64,000 bases of DNA from Sporosarcina beigongshangi (GCF_016820535.1 NZ_JADHDY010000006.1:186001-250000); one strand, 5' to 3'; numbered from the stretch's first letter, positions 17,000 to 27,078 are shown. The notes: generated by a model not told the origin, from the sequence alone. Made by a program: numbers and translations.

Positions 17000-18226
17000 T
17001 TGACCATCCGCAACGCCGAGGTGCTGGTCACCAGTCCCGGGCGCAACTTTGTCACCCTGCGCATCACCACTGCCGACGGCGTCGTCGGCCTGGGTGACGC
17101 CACCGTCAACGGGCGCGAACTCGCCACAGTGGCCTACCTCCAGGAACACGTCGTCCCGCTGCTGATCGGCAAGGACGAACACAACATTGAGGACATGTGG
17201 CAGTTCCTCTACCGTGGGGCCTACTGGCGCCGCGGGCCCATCACCATGGCCGCCATCGCCGCCGTCGACATCGCGTTGTGGGACATCAAGGCCAAGATCG
17301 CCAATCTCCCGCTGTACCAACTGCTCGGCGGCGCATCCCGCGTTGGCGCCCTCGCCTACGGGCACGCCTCGGGATCCGACAACGAGGCACTGTTCAGCTC
17401 CATCCGCAACCACCTGGACCAGGGGTTCAAGGCCATCCGTGTCCAGACCGGAGTGCCCGGCCTGGGCCAGATCTACGGCGTGGCCACGGACCAGCGCCCC
17501 GGCGAGCGCTATGACTACGAACCGGCCAAGCGGCTGCCGCTGCCCGCCGAGGAAACATGGGACACCCGCGCCTACCTGCGCCACATCCCCACAGTCTTTG
17601 CCGCCGTCCGCGAAGAATTCGGCCCGGAACTGATCCTGCTCCACGACGGCCACCACCGCATGACACCCAACCAGGCAGCCTCCCTGGGAAAGTCCCTGGA
17701 ACCCTACGACCTCTTCTGGCTCGAAGACAGCACTCCCGGCGAGAACCAGGAGGGGCTGCGCCGGGTACGGTCCCAAACCACCACGCCACTGGCCATCGGC
17801 GAAGTCTTCAACTCCGTCTTTGACTACCAAACCCTCATCACCGAACAACTGATCGACTACGTCCGCTCCGCTGTCACCCACACCGGCGGCATCACAGCAC
17901 TGAAGAAGCTCATGGACTTCGCGGCGATCTACCAGATCAAGTCCGGCTTCCACGGCCCCACCGACATCTCCCCCGTGGGCCAGGCAGCACAACTGCACCT
18001 GGGCATGGCGATCCACAACTTCGGCATCCAGGAATACATGAAGCACTCCCCCGAAACACTGGACGTGTTCCAGACCAGCTACACCTTTGAAAACGGCCTG
18101 CTCCACCCCGGCAACAATCCGGGCCTCGGCGTCGACTACAACGACGAACTCGCCAACAGCTACTCGTACACCACCGCGTACCTGCCGGTGAACCGCCTCC
18201 TCGACGGCACCGTCCACGACTGGTAG
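17000..18226 (+). CDS. D-mannonate dehydratase family enolase-superfamily enzyme (copy 1)
   Basis: A 408-residue enolase-superfamily enzyme of the ManD (RspA) type, which dehydrates D-mannonate, or D-gluconate in some members, to 2-keto-3-deoxygluconate. The metal ligands fit: Asp in [11 protein letters not shown] with the catalytic His two residues later, Glu in [11 protein letters not shown] and Glu in AIGEVFNS. The late catalytic His lies in SGFHGPTD. It is linked to the GntR-controlled ABC importer and dehydrogenase. A close paralogue lies at 20625-21854; the two share long identical stretches. Mannonate versus gluconate specificity cannot be decided from the sequence by eye. Confidence 0.88.
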   Translation: MTIRNAEVLVTSPGRNFVTLRITTADGVVGLGDATVNGRELATVAYLQEHVVPLLIGKDEHNIEDMWQFLYRGAYWRRGPITMAAIAAVDIALWDIKAKIANLPLYQLLGGASRVGALAYGHASGSDNEALFSSIRNHLDQGFKAIRVQTGVPGLGQIYGVATDQRPGERYDYEPAKRLPLPAEETWDTRAYLRHIPTVFAAVREEFGPELILLHDGHHRMTPNQAASLGKSLEPYDLFWLEDSTPGENQEGLRRVRSQTTTPLAIGEVFNSVFDYQTLITEQLIDYVRSAVTHTGGITALKKLMDFAAIYQIKSGFHGPTDISPVGQAAQLHLGMAIHNFGIQEYMKHSPETLDVFQTSYTFENGLLHPGNNPGLGVDYNDELANSYSYTTAYLPVNRLLDGTVHDW

Positions 18227-18234
18227 TTCCACAG

Positions 18235-18281
18235 CAAAATGCCGCCGGCCATCCATTGTGGGGATGGCCGGCGGCATTTTG
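18235..18281. terminator. Bidirectional terminator between convergent genes
   Basis: A perfect 20-bp hairpin: arm 18235-18254 (CAAAATGCCGCCGGCCATCC), loop 18255-18261, arm 18262-18281. It has an A-tract on one side and a T-tract on the other, so it works for the dehydratase gene on the plus strand and the GH3 gene on the minus strand. Confidence 0.9.
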
Positions 18282-18332
18282 CGTGCCCGCACCCAGGCGG
18301 GGTCACCGCCGTCGTGCATGAGTCAGGAAATG

Positions 18333-20078
18333 CTAGAGACGGGTGTCGAAGGAATTGCAGAAGACGTTCTCATTGAACGTCCCTTGGAATTCGGAGAGTC
18401 CCTGGATCTTTTCCACCGTGGCCCGGATCGCTTCGCGGGAGTCGGCGTGGGCGTGGATGGCCGTCTTGACCATCGGCACGTCGATGAGGTGGTTGGGCTG
18501 GTTCAGCGATACGAACACGGTGGGAACCTCCGTGACGTACCAGGGGATCTCGGCCGCCATCGGGGAGGACCACTGGACGCGGATCGCTGCTTCCTGGGCA
18601 AAGCCCTTCACATTGGCGAAGATGAAGGCTGCGTCGTACTTCTCCGGGTAGTCGTCCGTGGCTTCGTCGGAGATGACGGACATGAAGTTCACGCCTTCCT
18701 CCCCCGCTGCCTCGCGCTGCTCGGCGGTCTTGAAGACGTGCACTTCAAAGCCGACCCGTTCCAGCTCCTCCGCCACGACATCCAGGTAACCCAGCGGATC
18801 AGCCCGGGTGAAGTCCGAGCCGCCGGAGATGCCGTACAAACGGATCTTCTTGTGCGTGGCCGGGACAATGGGCAGGTTGTTCTGCGTGTCCTTGATCAGC
18901 GTGACGGTCTTGTCCGCGACCCCGGCGGCAACGGCCCGGTGTTCGGCCGAACCGATGACGGCCAGCTGTTCGGCCGGAGGAACCAGGGTCTCCCGTGCCT
19001 TGGTGTGCAGCCCCAGGGACGCCTTCAATGCCAGGATGCGGCGCAGGGCATCCTGCAAACGCTCCTCCGAGATGATGCCGTTGCGGTAACCATCCAGCAT
19101 GTAGCCAAAGTCCTCTTCCGGGTTGCGGAAGAACAGGAACATGTCGCAGCCGGCGGCGATGGCGGCGGGCACCAGATCGCGGCGCTTCATGGCCTGCGTC
19201 ATGCCGACCATCTGCGAGGCGTCGGTCAGGATGAGGCCGTTGAAGCCCAGCTCGCCGCGCAGCAGCTCACCGAGCAATTCCGGCGCCAGCGTGGCCGGCA
19301 GCACCTCGGCGTCGCCCAGGCCCGGCCGGAAGCGGCGGGAGAGCTCCGGCGCGCCGATGTGCCCTGCCATGATCGACTGCACTCCATGCCCGATCATTTC
19401 ACGGTACACATGGCCGTACGTCTTGTTCCACTCCTCATAATCGAGGGTGTTGTAGGAGGTGACGACGTGCTGGTCGCGCTCGTCGATGCCGTCGCCCGGG
19501 AAGTGTTTCATGGCGCAGGCGGTGGGAGATTCGCTGATGCCGTCGAAGTATTCCTTGGCCCGTTCCACCACCACTTCGGGCGTGTTGCCGAAGGAGCGCG
19601 TGGAGATGACGGTGTTGCGCCAGTTGTAGTGAATGTCCACGATCGGCGCGAAGGCCCAGTTGCAGCCAAGCGCGGCGGTTTCCACGCCGGCAACCTGGCC
19701 CATCTGGCGGGCAATCGACTTGTCTGGATGTGAGCCGGCCTGCAGGTGCGTTGAGACAAAGGTGCCGTCGTCGCAGCTGCCGGCACCACCCATTTCCGGG
19801 TTGGAGGCGATGAGCAGCGGGATCTTGGTCTTCGACTGGGCGTGGCGGATGTGTTCCTGCACGGCGCCCGAGGGGCCGGGCCGGTAGCGCATGCCGCCCA
19901 CGTGGAACTTCTCCAGCACCTCATCAAGGTATTCGGGGGCGTAGCTGTTGTTGTGGTTGATGAACAGCTGGCCGATCTTCTCCTCCAGCGTCATCGACCC
20001 AATTGTCGACTCAACCCATGCCACGCCTTCTTCGTCCAAATTAAACGGTGCGGCGCGCATATCCACTGCGTAGCTCAT
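18333..20078 (-). CDS. Glycoside hydrolase family 3 enzyme (NagZ-like active site)
   Basis: A 581-residue GH3 enzyme. The TIM-barrel domain holds K191-H-F-P-G-D-G followed by D202-x-H204, the Asp-His dyad loop of NagZ-type GH3 members. The nucleophile Asp lies in GLILTDASQM (about residue 286). A second alpha/beta domain follows (residues about 370-580). There is no signal peptide, so it acts in the cytosol on an imported glycoside. The dyad is usual in beta-N-acetylglucosaminidases and phosphorylases of GH3. Its place as the last gene of a unit with a mannonate dehydratase, gluconokinase and GPH symporter suggests a glycoside whose sugar (acid) part feeds this pathway. The ATG at 20078 has an AGGAG site. 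Confidence 0.85.
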   Translation of the reverse strand: MSYAVDMRAAPFNLDEEGVAWVESTIGSMTLEEKIGQLFINHNNSYAPEYLDEVLEKFHVGGMRYRPGPSGAVQEHIRHAQSKTKIPLLIASNPEMGGAGSCDDGTFVSTHLQAGSHPDKSIARQMGQVAGVETAALGCNWAFAPIVDIHYNWRNTVISTRSFGNTPEVVVERAKEYFDGISESPTACAMKHFPGDGIDERDQHVVTSYNTLDYEEWNKTYGHVYREMIGHGVQSIMAGHIGAPELSRRFRPGLGDAEVLPATLAPELLGELLRGELGFNGLILTDASQMVGMTQAMKRRDLVPAAIAAGCDMFLFFRNPEEDFGYMLDGYRNGIISEERLQDALRRILALKASLGLHTKARETLVPPAEQLAVIGSAEHRAVAAGVADKTVTLIKDTQNNLPIVPATHKKIRLYGISGGSDFTRADPLGYLDVVAEELERVGFEVHVFKTAEQREAAGEEGVNFMSVISDEATDDYPEKYDAAFIFANVKGFAQEAAIRVQWSSPMAAEIPWYVTEVPTVFVSLNQPNHLIDVPMVKTAIHAHADSREAIRATVEKIQGLSEFQGTFNENVFCNSFDTRL

Positions 20079-20106
20079 TGCTTCTCCTGAAATTTCTTCT
20101 TGGTCT

Positions 20107-20628
20107 TTAGACAGTCTGCTGGAGACGCGCGACGGCGTCAGCCACCAGGGCGGGGACCGGCGCCGAAATGTCGATCACCACGGCGCGTTCGTCGCTGGCG
20201 GTGGCTTCCAGCGTGGCCAGTTGCGAGTCGAGCAGGGCTGTCGGCATGAAGTGGCCCGAGCGGCCCTCGAGCCGCGCACCCAACACTTCCCTGCTGCCAT
20301 CAAGGTGCAGGAACACCGCATCGGGCGCCTGCGCCCTGATGGCGTCGCGGTAGCTGCGCTTCAGTGCCGAGCAGGCCACCACGAGTCCGTTGGCTGAGCC
20401 TGCCAGCTCCCGGCCGACGATCTCCAGCCAAGGTGCGCGGTCGTCGTCGTCCAGGGGCGTGCCGGCCGCCATCTTGGCGATGTTCTCCACCGGGTGGAGG
20501 GAGTCCCCGTCAACGAACGGCAGGCCGAGCTCGTGCGCCACGAGGGCGCCGATCGTCGTCTTGCCGCAGCCGGAGACTCCCATCACCACGATGTGCTGCG
20601 GATTTGCAGCGTGTGAAGCGTCGATCAC
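20107..20628 (-). CDS. gntK: Gluconokinase (copy 2)
   Basis: A 173-residue GntK-family kinase with Walker [10 protein letters not shown] and the segments [31 protein letters not shown] and EGRSGHFMP. It starts with GTG overlapping the stop of the mannonate-dehydratase-family gene (GTGA), and the GH3 gene follows 28 bp later, so the three form one unit. It is a clear paralogue of 11154-11690. Confidence 0.9.
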   Translation of the reverse strand: MIDASHAANPQHIVVMGVSGCGKTTIGALVAHELGLPFVDGDSLHPVENIAKMAAGTPLDDDDRAPWLEIVGRELAGSANGLVVACSALKRSYRDAIRAQAPDAVFLHLDGSREVLGARLEGRSGHFMPTALLDSQLATLEATASDERAVVIDISAPVPALVADAVARLQQTV

Positions 20629-21854
20629 CAGTCGTGGACCGTTCCGTCAACGAGGCGGTTGTACGGCAGGTAGGCCTGCTGGTACGGGAAGGCCTTGGCG
20701 GCCTCTTCGTTGAACTCGACGCCAATGCCGGGCTTGTCGCCGGGGTGCAGGTAGCCGTCCTTGAAGGTCATGGACTGCTCGAAGACCTCGTTGGTGGCAT
20801 CCGAATGCTGCATGTACTCCTGGATGCCGTAGTTGTGGATGGCCAGGCCCACGTGGAGCTGTGCGGCGAAACCGATCGGGGAAATGTCGGTGGGACCGTG
20901 GAAGCCGGACTTGATCTGGTACTGGGCGGCGAAGTCCATGACCTTCTTCAGCGGGGAGATGCCGCCGAAGTGGGTGGAGGCTGCACGGACGTAGTCAATG
21001 AGCTGTTCCTTGATGATGGTCTGGTAGTCAAACACCGTGTTGAAGATTTCACCGATGGCCAGCGGCGTGGTGGTGTGGTGGCGGACCAGGCGCAGGGCCT
21101 CCTGGTTTTCGGCCGGGGTGCAGTCTTCGAGCCAGTACAGGTCGTACGGCTCCAGGGACTTGCCCAGCTTCGCAGCCTGGATGGGTGTCATGCGGTGGTG
21201 GCCGTCGTGGAGCAGGGGCAGTTCCGGGCCAAACTCGTTGCGGACGGCCTCGAACACGGTGGGCAGGTGGCGCAGGTAGGCGCGGGTGTCCCAGTCCTCT
21301 TCCTGCGGGTAGTTGCCGCGGCCGGCGGGCTCGTAGTCGTAGCGCTCGCCCGATGCCTGCGCCTGGGCGGCAACGCCGTAGACGGCCTTGACGCCGGGGA
21401 TGGCGGTCTGCACGCGGACGGACTTGTAACCGAGTTCCAGGTGCTCGCGGATGGAGTCGAAGAGCTGCGGGATGTCGGTGCCCGAGGCGTGGCCGTAGGC
21501 GCGCAGGCCGTTGCGTGAGGCGCCGCCGAGGAGCTGGTAGACCGGCAGGCCGGCGATCTTGCCCTTGATGTCCCACAGGGCCATGTCGACGGCGGCGATG
21601 GCGGCCATGGTGACCGGTCCGCGGCGCCAGTAGGAGCTGCGGTAGATGAACTGCCAGGTGTCCTCGATGCGGTGCGGGTCGCGCCCGATGAGCAGTTGGG
21701 CGACGTGCTCCTTCAGGTATGCGGCAACGGCCAGTTCGCGGCCGTTGAGGGTGGCGTCGCCGATGCCCACAACACCCTCATCCGTGGTGACCTTCAGGGT
21801 CACAAAGTTGCGGCTCGGGCTGGTGACAAATACTTCTGCGGAAACGATTTTCAC
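20625..21854 (-). CDS. D-mannonate dehydratase family enolase-superfamily enzyme (copy 2)
   Basis: A 409-residue ManD-type enzyme with the same active-site set as copy 1: [11 protein letters not shown] (Asp, His), [11 protein letters not shown] (Glu), AIGEIFNT (Glu) and SGFHGPTD (His). It starts with GTG behind an AAGGA site. Because UxaC and a UxuB-like dehydrogenase lie at 24-27 kb and no UxuA is seen, one of the two ManD copies probably supplies the mannonate dehydratase step of glucuronate breakdown. It is 110 bp downstream of the GPH symporter gene. Confidence 0.88.
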   Translation of the reverse strand: MKIVSAEVFVTSPSRNFVTLKVTTDEGVVGIGDATLNGRELAVAAYLKEHVAQLLIGRDPHRIEDTWQFIYRSSYWRRGPVTMAAIAAVDMALWDIKGKIAGLPVYQLLGGASRNGLRAYGHASGTDIPQLFDSIREHLELGYKSVRVQTAIPGVKAVYGVAAQAQASGERYDYEPAGRGNYPQEEDWDTRAYLRHLPTVFEAVRNEFGPELPLLHDGHHRMTPIQAAKLGKSLEPYDLYWLEDCTPAENQEALRLVRHHTTTPLAIGEIFNTVFDYQTIIKEQLIDYVRAASTHFGGISPLKKVMDFAAQYQIKSGFHGPTDISPIGFAAQLHVGLAIHNYGIQEYMQHSDATNEVFEQSMTFKDGYLHPGDKPGIGVEFNEEAAKAFPYQQAYLPYNRLVDGTVHDW

Positions 21855-21964
21855 TTAACTTTTCCTTCCGGAATTTGACTGACAGTGGATTTCTTCAGGA
21901 CGTGCGGTGTCAAAGATCATGGTTTTTCAGGGCCTTGGGCGCCGCGGCTTGCGCGGCCGGGGAA

Positions 21965-23386
21965 CTAGCGTTCAAGGTTCTCGCGCTCAAGCAGTGCTGC
22001 CGTGAGCCGTTCCGAACGCTTGCGTTCGATGTCGGCAACAATTTCCTTGTGCTTGGCATCGGTCAGCGGGTAGGCGATCATGACCACCAGGGCCAGGACG
22101 GCGAAGACCATGGGGAGCAGGCCGGATCCGGCGCGGATGCCCAGCAGTGCGTGTTCTGTCTGCGCGCCGCCGCCGCCGGAAACATACCCGCCCCAGGCGA
22201 GTGCGTAGGCCGCAAGGGCGCCGCCCACCGCCTGGCCGGTCTTTCGGGTGAAGGAGAACAAGGCATAGGTGATGCCCTCGGACCGCACCCCCGTGCGCCA
22301 TTCGCCATATTCGACGGTGTCAGCCTCAAGCGCCCAAACGAGCATGCTCACGAGCAGGACACCCACCTGGGTGACCATGACTCCGGTGAAGGCGAACCAG
22401 ACGAGGTTGGCCGGGGCGAAGAAGACAATGAGTCCGCCCGTTGCCATGAGGGCCGCCGCCGCCAGGTACAGGTTCTTCTTGCCGACGGCCTTGACCAGCC
22501 GGGGCATGACTGCGGCCAGGCCGAAGGTGAGGAAGATATTGATCGTGGACATCAGCGCGTACAGCGGCAGGGCATTGAGCACGTCGCGGAAGTAGTAGAT
22601 CTGGATGGAGCTGATGGCCAGCTGGCCGGTCAGGAACAGGAAGGAGCTGATGCACAGGAGCAGGAGGGGCTTGTTGCCCTTCAGCGTGGACATGCTCTGC
22701 TTCATGGACACCTTGGGTACTTCGCGGACAACGCGCTCCTTGGTGGTGAACACGGTCAACATATAGAGGCCGGTGCCAACCACGGCGAAGATGACGGTCA
22801 ACGTGGTGAACAGTGGCTGCAGGTCGGTGCTGCCGGTCATGAGCGGGGCGATGAAGATGCCCAGGAATGAGCCAACGGCGACGGCGCCGATGGTGCGGGC
22901 GCTGGCGAGCTTTGCGCGTTCGGTGGATACCTGGGTCATGGCGCCGGCGAGTGAGCCGTACGGAATGTTCACGAAGCTGTAGGCCAGGCCCAGCAGGGTG
23001 TAGCTGGCGTAGGCCCAGATCAATGTGCCCGATTCGCCCAGGGCCGGGATGGAGAAAGTGGCGACACTCAAGAGAAGCAGCGGGACAGACCCGAACATGA
23101 TGAATGGGCGGAACTTGCCGAGCTTCTTGTGGTAGGTCTTGTCCACCATGCGTCCGGCAAAAACGTCGAAGAACGCGTCGAAGATGCGAACCACCAGCAA
23201 CAGGGTTCCGGCGGCCGCGGCACTGATGCCCACTACATCCGTGTAGTAAAGCAGCAGGAACATGGTTGCCGTGGTGAAGGCCAGGTTGTTGGCCGCGTCT
23301 CCCGCGCCGTAGCCGATGAAGCTGCGCTTGGGCAGGGGTGCCGGTGCTGACGGGGCAATGGTGTTGGGTTCTGTTGGCATGTTCAT
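21965..23386 (-). CDS. GPH-family glycoside/hexuronide:cation symporter
   Basis: A 473-residue MFS-like transporter with about twelve helices. The N-terminal signature GYGAGDAANNLAF followed by LYYTDVVGI and RIFDAFFDVFAGRMVDKT is typical of the glycoside-pentoside-hexuronide family (MelB, UidB, xyloside transporters). The ATG at 23386 is chosen over an upstream start because AAAGGAG lies nine bases before it. A LacI-type operator is found about 200 bp upstream. It likely imports a glucuronide or other glycoside for the GH3 enzyme encoded downstream. Confidence 0.87.
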   Translation of the reverse strand: MNMPTEPNTIAPSAPAPLPKRSFIGYGAGDAANNLAFTTATMFLLLYYTDVVGISAAAAGTLLLVVRIFDAFFDVFAGRMVDKTYHKKLGKFRPFIMFGSVPLLLLSVATFSIPALGESGTLIWAYASYTLLGLAYSFVNIPYGSLAGAMTQVSTERAKLASARTIGAVAVGSFLGIFIAPLMTGSTDLQPLFTTLTVIFAVVGTGLYMLTVFTTKERVVREVPKVSMKQSMSTLKGNKPLLLLCISSFLFLTGQLAISSIQIYYFRDVLNALPLYALMSTINIFLTFGLAAVMPRLVKAVGKKNLYLAAAALMATGGLIVFFAPANLVWFAFTGVMVTQVGVLLVSMLVWALEADTVEYGEWRTGVRSEGITYALFSFTRKTGQAVGGALAAYALAWGGYVSGGGGAQTEHALLGIRAGSGLLPMVFAVLALVVMIAYPLTDAKHKEIVADIERKRSERLTAALLERENLER

Positions 23387-23582
23387 CCGTATGGGCTCCT
23401 TTACCCATGATTCCGGCACTGTTGGAGGGAGTGCCGGACTGCTCTTGAAACTGGTTCGCGGGCGGCGCCTCAATGGGCCGCCCGGAATGCAGTTTCCAAA
23501 GTGGAGTTCCCAGATTCAAACTCCATGTGAGCCGTGCCGCTTGGTGAGCTGCATTACTAACAGTAAAGCAGTTTTGACAAAA

Positions 23583-23604
23583 TTTGGCAACCGCTTGCCG
23601 CAAA
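23583..23604. promoter_or_regulatory. LacI-type operator upstream of the GPH symporter gene
   Basis: The core GGCAACCGCTTGCC (23586-23599) is a perfect 5-bp-arm dyad flanked by TTT and AAA. It belongs to the operator set with core GRCAACCGNTTGYC found in front of several catabolic units of this window. Confidence 0.7.
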
Positions 23605-24077
23605 TTTCACAAGAGTTTTTTTGCTCCACATGCAAACCCGGCGGAACACCGGCCCTTCCCGTGCCGGCAACGTTCACATGCTGCGTTCACGGGAGCAGCG
23701 CCGCCTCGTGAAATCGCCCTCGCACTGCGGTCCCGGCGCAGGGTTCCGCTTGACGCCTGGACGACGGAAGCCACGCAGCAAACTCCGGGTGCAGGCAAAC
23801 GGCGGGCCCCTCATTGACGGCGCCACGGCGCCGGGCCGACCTGCACGCTCCCTGGGTTCCACGGAGGCCCGTAAGCGCGATGGTCGGCAGGAGTTCACGC
23901 CGGTCCAGGCAGACTGCAAACCGTCGTTGGCCCCGGTGGCGACGTTGCGGCCTGAGCCGATCAGGACTTTGTTCCCTCGCACTTTCCCGCACCCGCCGTT
24001 ACAGGCATTGCCGGGGCCGCGGGGAAGCTGTGCAGGGCTCCAGGAATCAGCCGAAGAACATTACCCGTAGGTACAAC

Positions 24078-24123
24078 GGGAAACACGAGTGTCGGCAACC
24101 GCTTGCCGACACTCGCGTTTCCC
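24078..24123. terminator. Long hairpin with operator-like tip after uxuB
   Basis: Arms 24078-24098 and 24103-24123 pair over 21 bp with one mismatch around a four-base loop. The tip is GGCAACCGCTTGCC (24094-24107), the same core as the LacI operators. It starts 22 bp past the uxuB stop. There is no T-run on either strand. It may be a terminator, an operator, or both. Confidence 0.6.
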
Positions 24124-24145
24124 ACTTTCCCGGTGGCTGGGATGC

Positions 24146-25597
24146 CTAGGCGGCGGCCCAGTCGATGCCGGCTGCTGCCTGCAGATCCGCAAGGAATGCC
24201 GCATCCGAGGACAGTCCCTCGTCGAGGATCGCCACGAGGGCGGCCAGCGCTGCATCGCTGCGTCCGCCGGACGCGTCCAGGGACAGTGCTTCGGCAATGC
24301 CATCGGATCCTGCGGCGTCAACAACCGTATTGCCGCCGGCATGGGTCGACCGGACGAAGGCAACCCATGCAGCAATCATGCGCAGGGCCCCGTCCCCGGA
24401 ACGGCCGGCGGCCTTTTCCGCCTTGTAAACAGGAACTGCGCGCATCCGCAGCTTGTTGCTTCCATCCTGTGCAATCTGCGCCAGGTGGTGGGCAATCCTG
24501 GCGTTTCCGAAGCGTTCCAGCAGGGCTGCCCGGTAGGCCGGGATGTTCAATCCATCCGCCGGCAAGTTGCTTTCGGCTTCATTCCAGAACCCCTCAACCC
24601 AGGCAGCGCAGACGGGGTCGGCAAGGGCCTGCGCCACCGTCTGGTGTCCGCGCAGCTGTCCGGCGTAGGCCATCAGGGAATGGGCTCCGTTGAGCAACCA
24701 GAGCTTGCGGTTCTCAAAGTGCTCGATCTCATCCACAAAGACGGCACCGGCGCTGGCCCAGTCCGGGCGTCCGGCGGGGAATTCCCCGCTCAGGACCCAG
24801 TCACTGAAGGGCTCGGTGACAACCGGGGAGGAATCCGAGTATCCGCATTCCGCGGCGACGAGTTCAATCTCGGCGTCCGTGGTCCTGGGCGTGATCCTGT
24901 CGATCGAGGTGCCCACATAGCTGACGTTGGCTTCGATCCAGGCCCCCAGGGACGGGTCCACAACATCGGCCAGTCCGCCAATGGCAGCCTTGGCGGCGAT
25001 GGCGTTGTTGGCCAGGTTGTCGCACGAGACCACGGCAATGGGCCCCGCTCCGGCGGTGCGGCGGGCCGCAAGCGCCTGGACCAGCCGCCCGGCTGCCGTG
25101 ACGGCGGCAGGCGGGTTCCCGCCGTCGTGCCCTGCGTCCTTGGAAGTCAGGGAACGCAGGACATCGATGTCCGCCCGGACGGCGGGGTTGCTGATGTCCA
25201 GCGCGCCGTCGGCGGCCAGGTTGTACGCTGCCTCGGTGATGGTCAGGGTGACCATGGCGGTCGTGGACGCGGCAACCAGCCGTTCCAGGGTGGCGACATC
25301 CGCACCGTCATGTGCCTCGACGATGCTCGTCATGAGTTCGAAGGAGTCACCCTCGGCGCCGCGCTCGATGAGCGTGTACAGTCCGTCCTGCGCGGCGAGT
25401 GCCAGGGCCGCGTCGGGGCGGCGTCCGGTGAAGGCTGCGATCCCCCACTGGCCGCCGTCGCTGGCGCGCTGGGTGTACCAGGCCTGGTGGGCGCGGTGAA
25501 AGGCACCCAGGCCAAGGTGGACGATGCGGACGGGGGCGGCCGGCGCGGTGTTGGCCGTGGAGCGGCTCAGCGCGGGGATCGTTTGCGTTTCGGTCAC
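24146..25597 (-). CDS. uxuB: Mannitol dehydrogenase family oxidoreductase, probable fructuronate reductase
   Basis: A 483-residue long-chain polyol dehydrogenase. The N-terminal NAD motif VHLGLGAFHRAHQAW is typical of the family, and the active-site Lys lies in NGAHSLMAYAG-flanking sequence (ENRKLWLLNGAHS). It starts with GTG overlapping the uxaC stop. Coupling to glucuronate isomerase makes fructuronate to D-mannonate reduction the most likely reaction, with tagaturonate reduction to altronate as an alternative. Confidence 0.85.
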   Translation of the reverse strand: MTETQTIPALSRSTANTAPAAPVRIVHLGLGAFHRAHQAWYTQRASDGGQWGIAAFTGRRPDAALALAAQDGLYTLIERGAEGDSFELMTSIVEAHDGADVATLERLVAASTTAMVTLTITEAAYNLAADGALDISNPAVRADIDVLRSLTSKDAGHDGGNPPAAVTAAGRLVQALAARRTAGAGPIAVVSCDNLANNAIAAKAAIGGLADVVDPSLGAWIEANVSYVGTSIDRITPRTTDAEIELVAAECGYSDSSPVVTEPFSDWVLSGEFPAGRPDWASAGAVFVDEIEHFENRKLWLLNGAHSLMAYAGQLRGHQTVAQALADPVCAAWVEGFWNEAESNLPADGLNIPAYRAALLERFGNARIAHHLAQIAQDGSNKLRMRAVPVYKAEKAAGRSGDGALRMIAAWVAFVRSTHAGGNTVVDAAGSDGIAEALSLDASGGRSDAALAALVAILDEGLSSDAAFLADLQAAAGIDWAAA

Positions 25598-27051
25598 AGC
25601 TTGAAGGCCCTTCGGGGTGCGGCGTCAACGATGTCGACGATGATTTCATGGGCGCGGGCCTCGCTGACGCGGCGCTCGGCCACGAGGCGGGCCAGGAAGC
25701 TCGCCTCAATGCGGCGCGAGGTGTTGTGGCGGGCCGGAATGGAGCAGAAGGCGCGGGTGTCGTCGATGAACCCGGAGGAGCGCGAGAAACCGGCTGTTTC
25801 GGTGACGGCGGAGCGAAAGCGCAGCATAGCGTCCGGGGCGTCGAGGAACCACCACGGGGCACCGATGAACACCGACGGGTAGAAGCCCGCCAGCGGGGCG
25901 ATTTCGCGGGAGAACACGGTCTCGTCGATCGTGAACGGGATGAAGTGGAAGCCGGGCGCAGTGCCGAAGTCTTCCAGCATGGGGCGAAGCGCCTCGGTGT
26001 AGCTGACGGCGAACGGGATGTCATGGCCCGTGTCCGCGCCGAACTTGTTGAACGAGTCCGTGTGGTGGTTGCGGAACACACCCGGGTGGATGGTCATGAC
26101 CAGGCCGTCAGACACGGCCATCCGGGCCATCTGGTACATCATGTGCGCTTCAAAGACATCAGCATCTGTGGCCGTTGCCTCGCCGCGCCGGGCCTTCTCG
26201 AACAACGCGGTTGCTGCAGATTCATCCAGACGCAGGGTGGCGGCGGTGCGGGCACCGTGATCGGAGGAAACAGCGCCGTGCTCCACGAAGTACTGGCGGC
26301 GGTTTTCCATGGCGCGGATGTAACCGGCGTAGCCGTCCAGTCCGTCACCTGCGGTGTCGATCAGCTTCTGTACGCGATCGGCCCAGCCCGCGGCGGCAAA
26401 CTTGATGTAGGCGTCCGGGCGGAAGGTCGGCAGCACGCGGCCGGCGAAGGTGGGGTCCTTGGCGATGGCGGCGTGGGAGGCCAGGTCATCCAGCGGGTCG
26501 TCGGTGGTTGCCAGGACCTCAATGTTAAAGTCCTTGAACAACTGGCGCGGGAGGAATGCCGGGCTCTTGAGTTTGGCATCCAACTCGTCGAAGAGCGCAT
26601 CCGCGTTCTCTTCGTTGACCTCCTTGGTCAGTCCGAACACGTGCTCGAAGGAGTCGCGCATCCAGTAGCCCGAGGCGGTGCCGTCAAACAGCGGCCAGGC
26701 CTTGGCGAATTCGCGCCATGTTTCGCGAGGTTCAACGGCGGTGGTGCCACCCATGCGCAAGCGTTCCAGCGGAACGCCGCTGGCGTGGATCAGGCGGGTT
26801 ACATAGTGGTCCGGGCTGACCAGCAGCGTTGCCGGGTCAGGGAACGGGGTGTCCAGTTCAAGCATCGATGCTTCAACGTGGCCGTGGGGGGAAATGATGG
26901 GGAGGTCTTCCACCCGAGCCAGCAGATCGCGGGCGATGGAGCGGGTGCCGGGATCGGCGGGAAGCAGGCGGTCCGGGTCTGCGGCAAGGGACTTTTGCGC
27001 AAGACCTTCGGTCTGCGCACTGGAAATAGTTGGTGCGGAGGAATGTGACAT
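25594..27051 (-). CDS. uxaC: Glucuronate (uronate) isomerase
   Basis: A 485-residue uronate isomerase of the amidohydrolase superfamily, which converts D-glucuronate to D-fructuronate and D-galacturonate to D-tagaturonate. The N-terminal ISPHGHVEA carries the HxH-like motif, and segments such as LATTDDPLDDL and HPGVFRNHH match the family. It is the first gene of a coupled uxaC-uxuB unit. A LacI-type operator lies 28 bp upstream, between this gene and the lacI gene. Confidence 0.92.
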   Translation of the reverse strand: MSHSSAPTISSAQTEGLAQKSLAADPDRLLPADPGTRSIARDLLARVEDLPIISPHGHVEASMLELDTPFPDPATLLVSPDHYVTRLIHASGVPLERLRMGGTTAVEPRETWREFAKAWPLFDGTASGYWMRDSFEHVFGLTKEVNEENADALFDELDAKLKSPAFLPRQLFKDFNIEVLATTDDPLDDLASHAAIAKDPTFAGRVLPTFRPDAYIKFAAAGWADRVQKLIDTAGDGLDGYAGYIRAMENRRQYFVEHGAVSSDHGARTAATLRLDESAATALFEKARRGEATATDADVFEAHMMYQMARMAVSDGLVMTIHPGVFRNHHTDSFNKFGADTGHDIPFAVSYTEALRPMLEDFGTAPGFHFIPFTIDETVFSREIAPLAGFYPSVFIGAPWWFLDAPDAMLRFRSAVTETAGFSRSSGFIDDTRAFCSIPARHNTSRRIEASFLARLVAERRVSEARAHEIIVDIVDAAPRRAFKL

Positions 27052-27078
27052 ACGTCAATCGTCCCCGGCTGAAATACA

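Larger units (their letters stand above)
23387..24145. other. Gene-free 760-bp region upstream of the symporter gene
   Basis: No recognisable protein, tRNA or mobile element was found; overlapping frames here are Arg/Pro-rich and lack ribosome-binding sites. It contains a LacI-type operator (23583-23604) and, near uxuB, a long hairpin with an operator-like tip (24078-24123). The middle 450 bp could be decayed coding sequence, but no family could be recognised. Confidence 0.5.

Noticed and set aside
16793-18319. Long minus-strand frame opposite the first mannonate dehydratase gene
   Set aside because: Antisense shadow of a well-supported enzyme gene in high-GC DNA.
23607-24070. Several overlapping frames as a possible decayed transposase or small gene
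   Set aside because: No transposase motif, terminal repeat or family resemblance was seen; recorded only as a gene-free stretch.
24089-27048. Long plus-strand frames opposite uxuB and uxaC
   Set aside because: Gly/Arg/Gln-rich translations without motifs or ribosome-binding sites; the minus-strand genes have clear family motifs.
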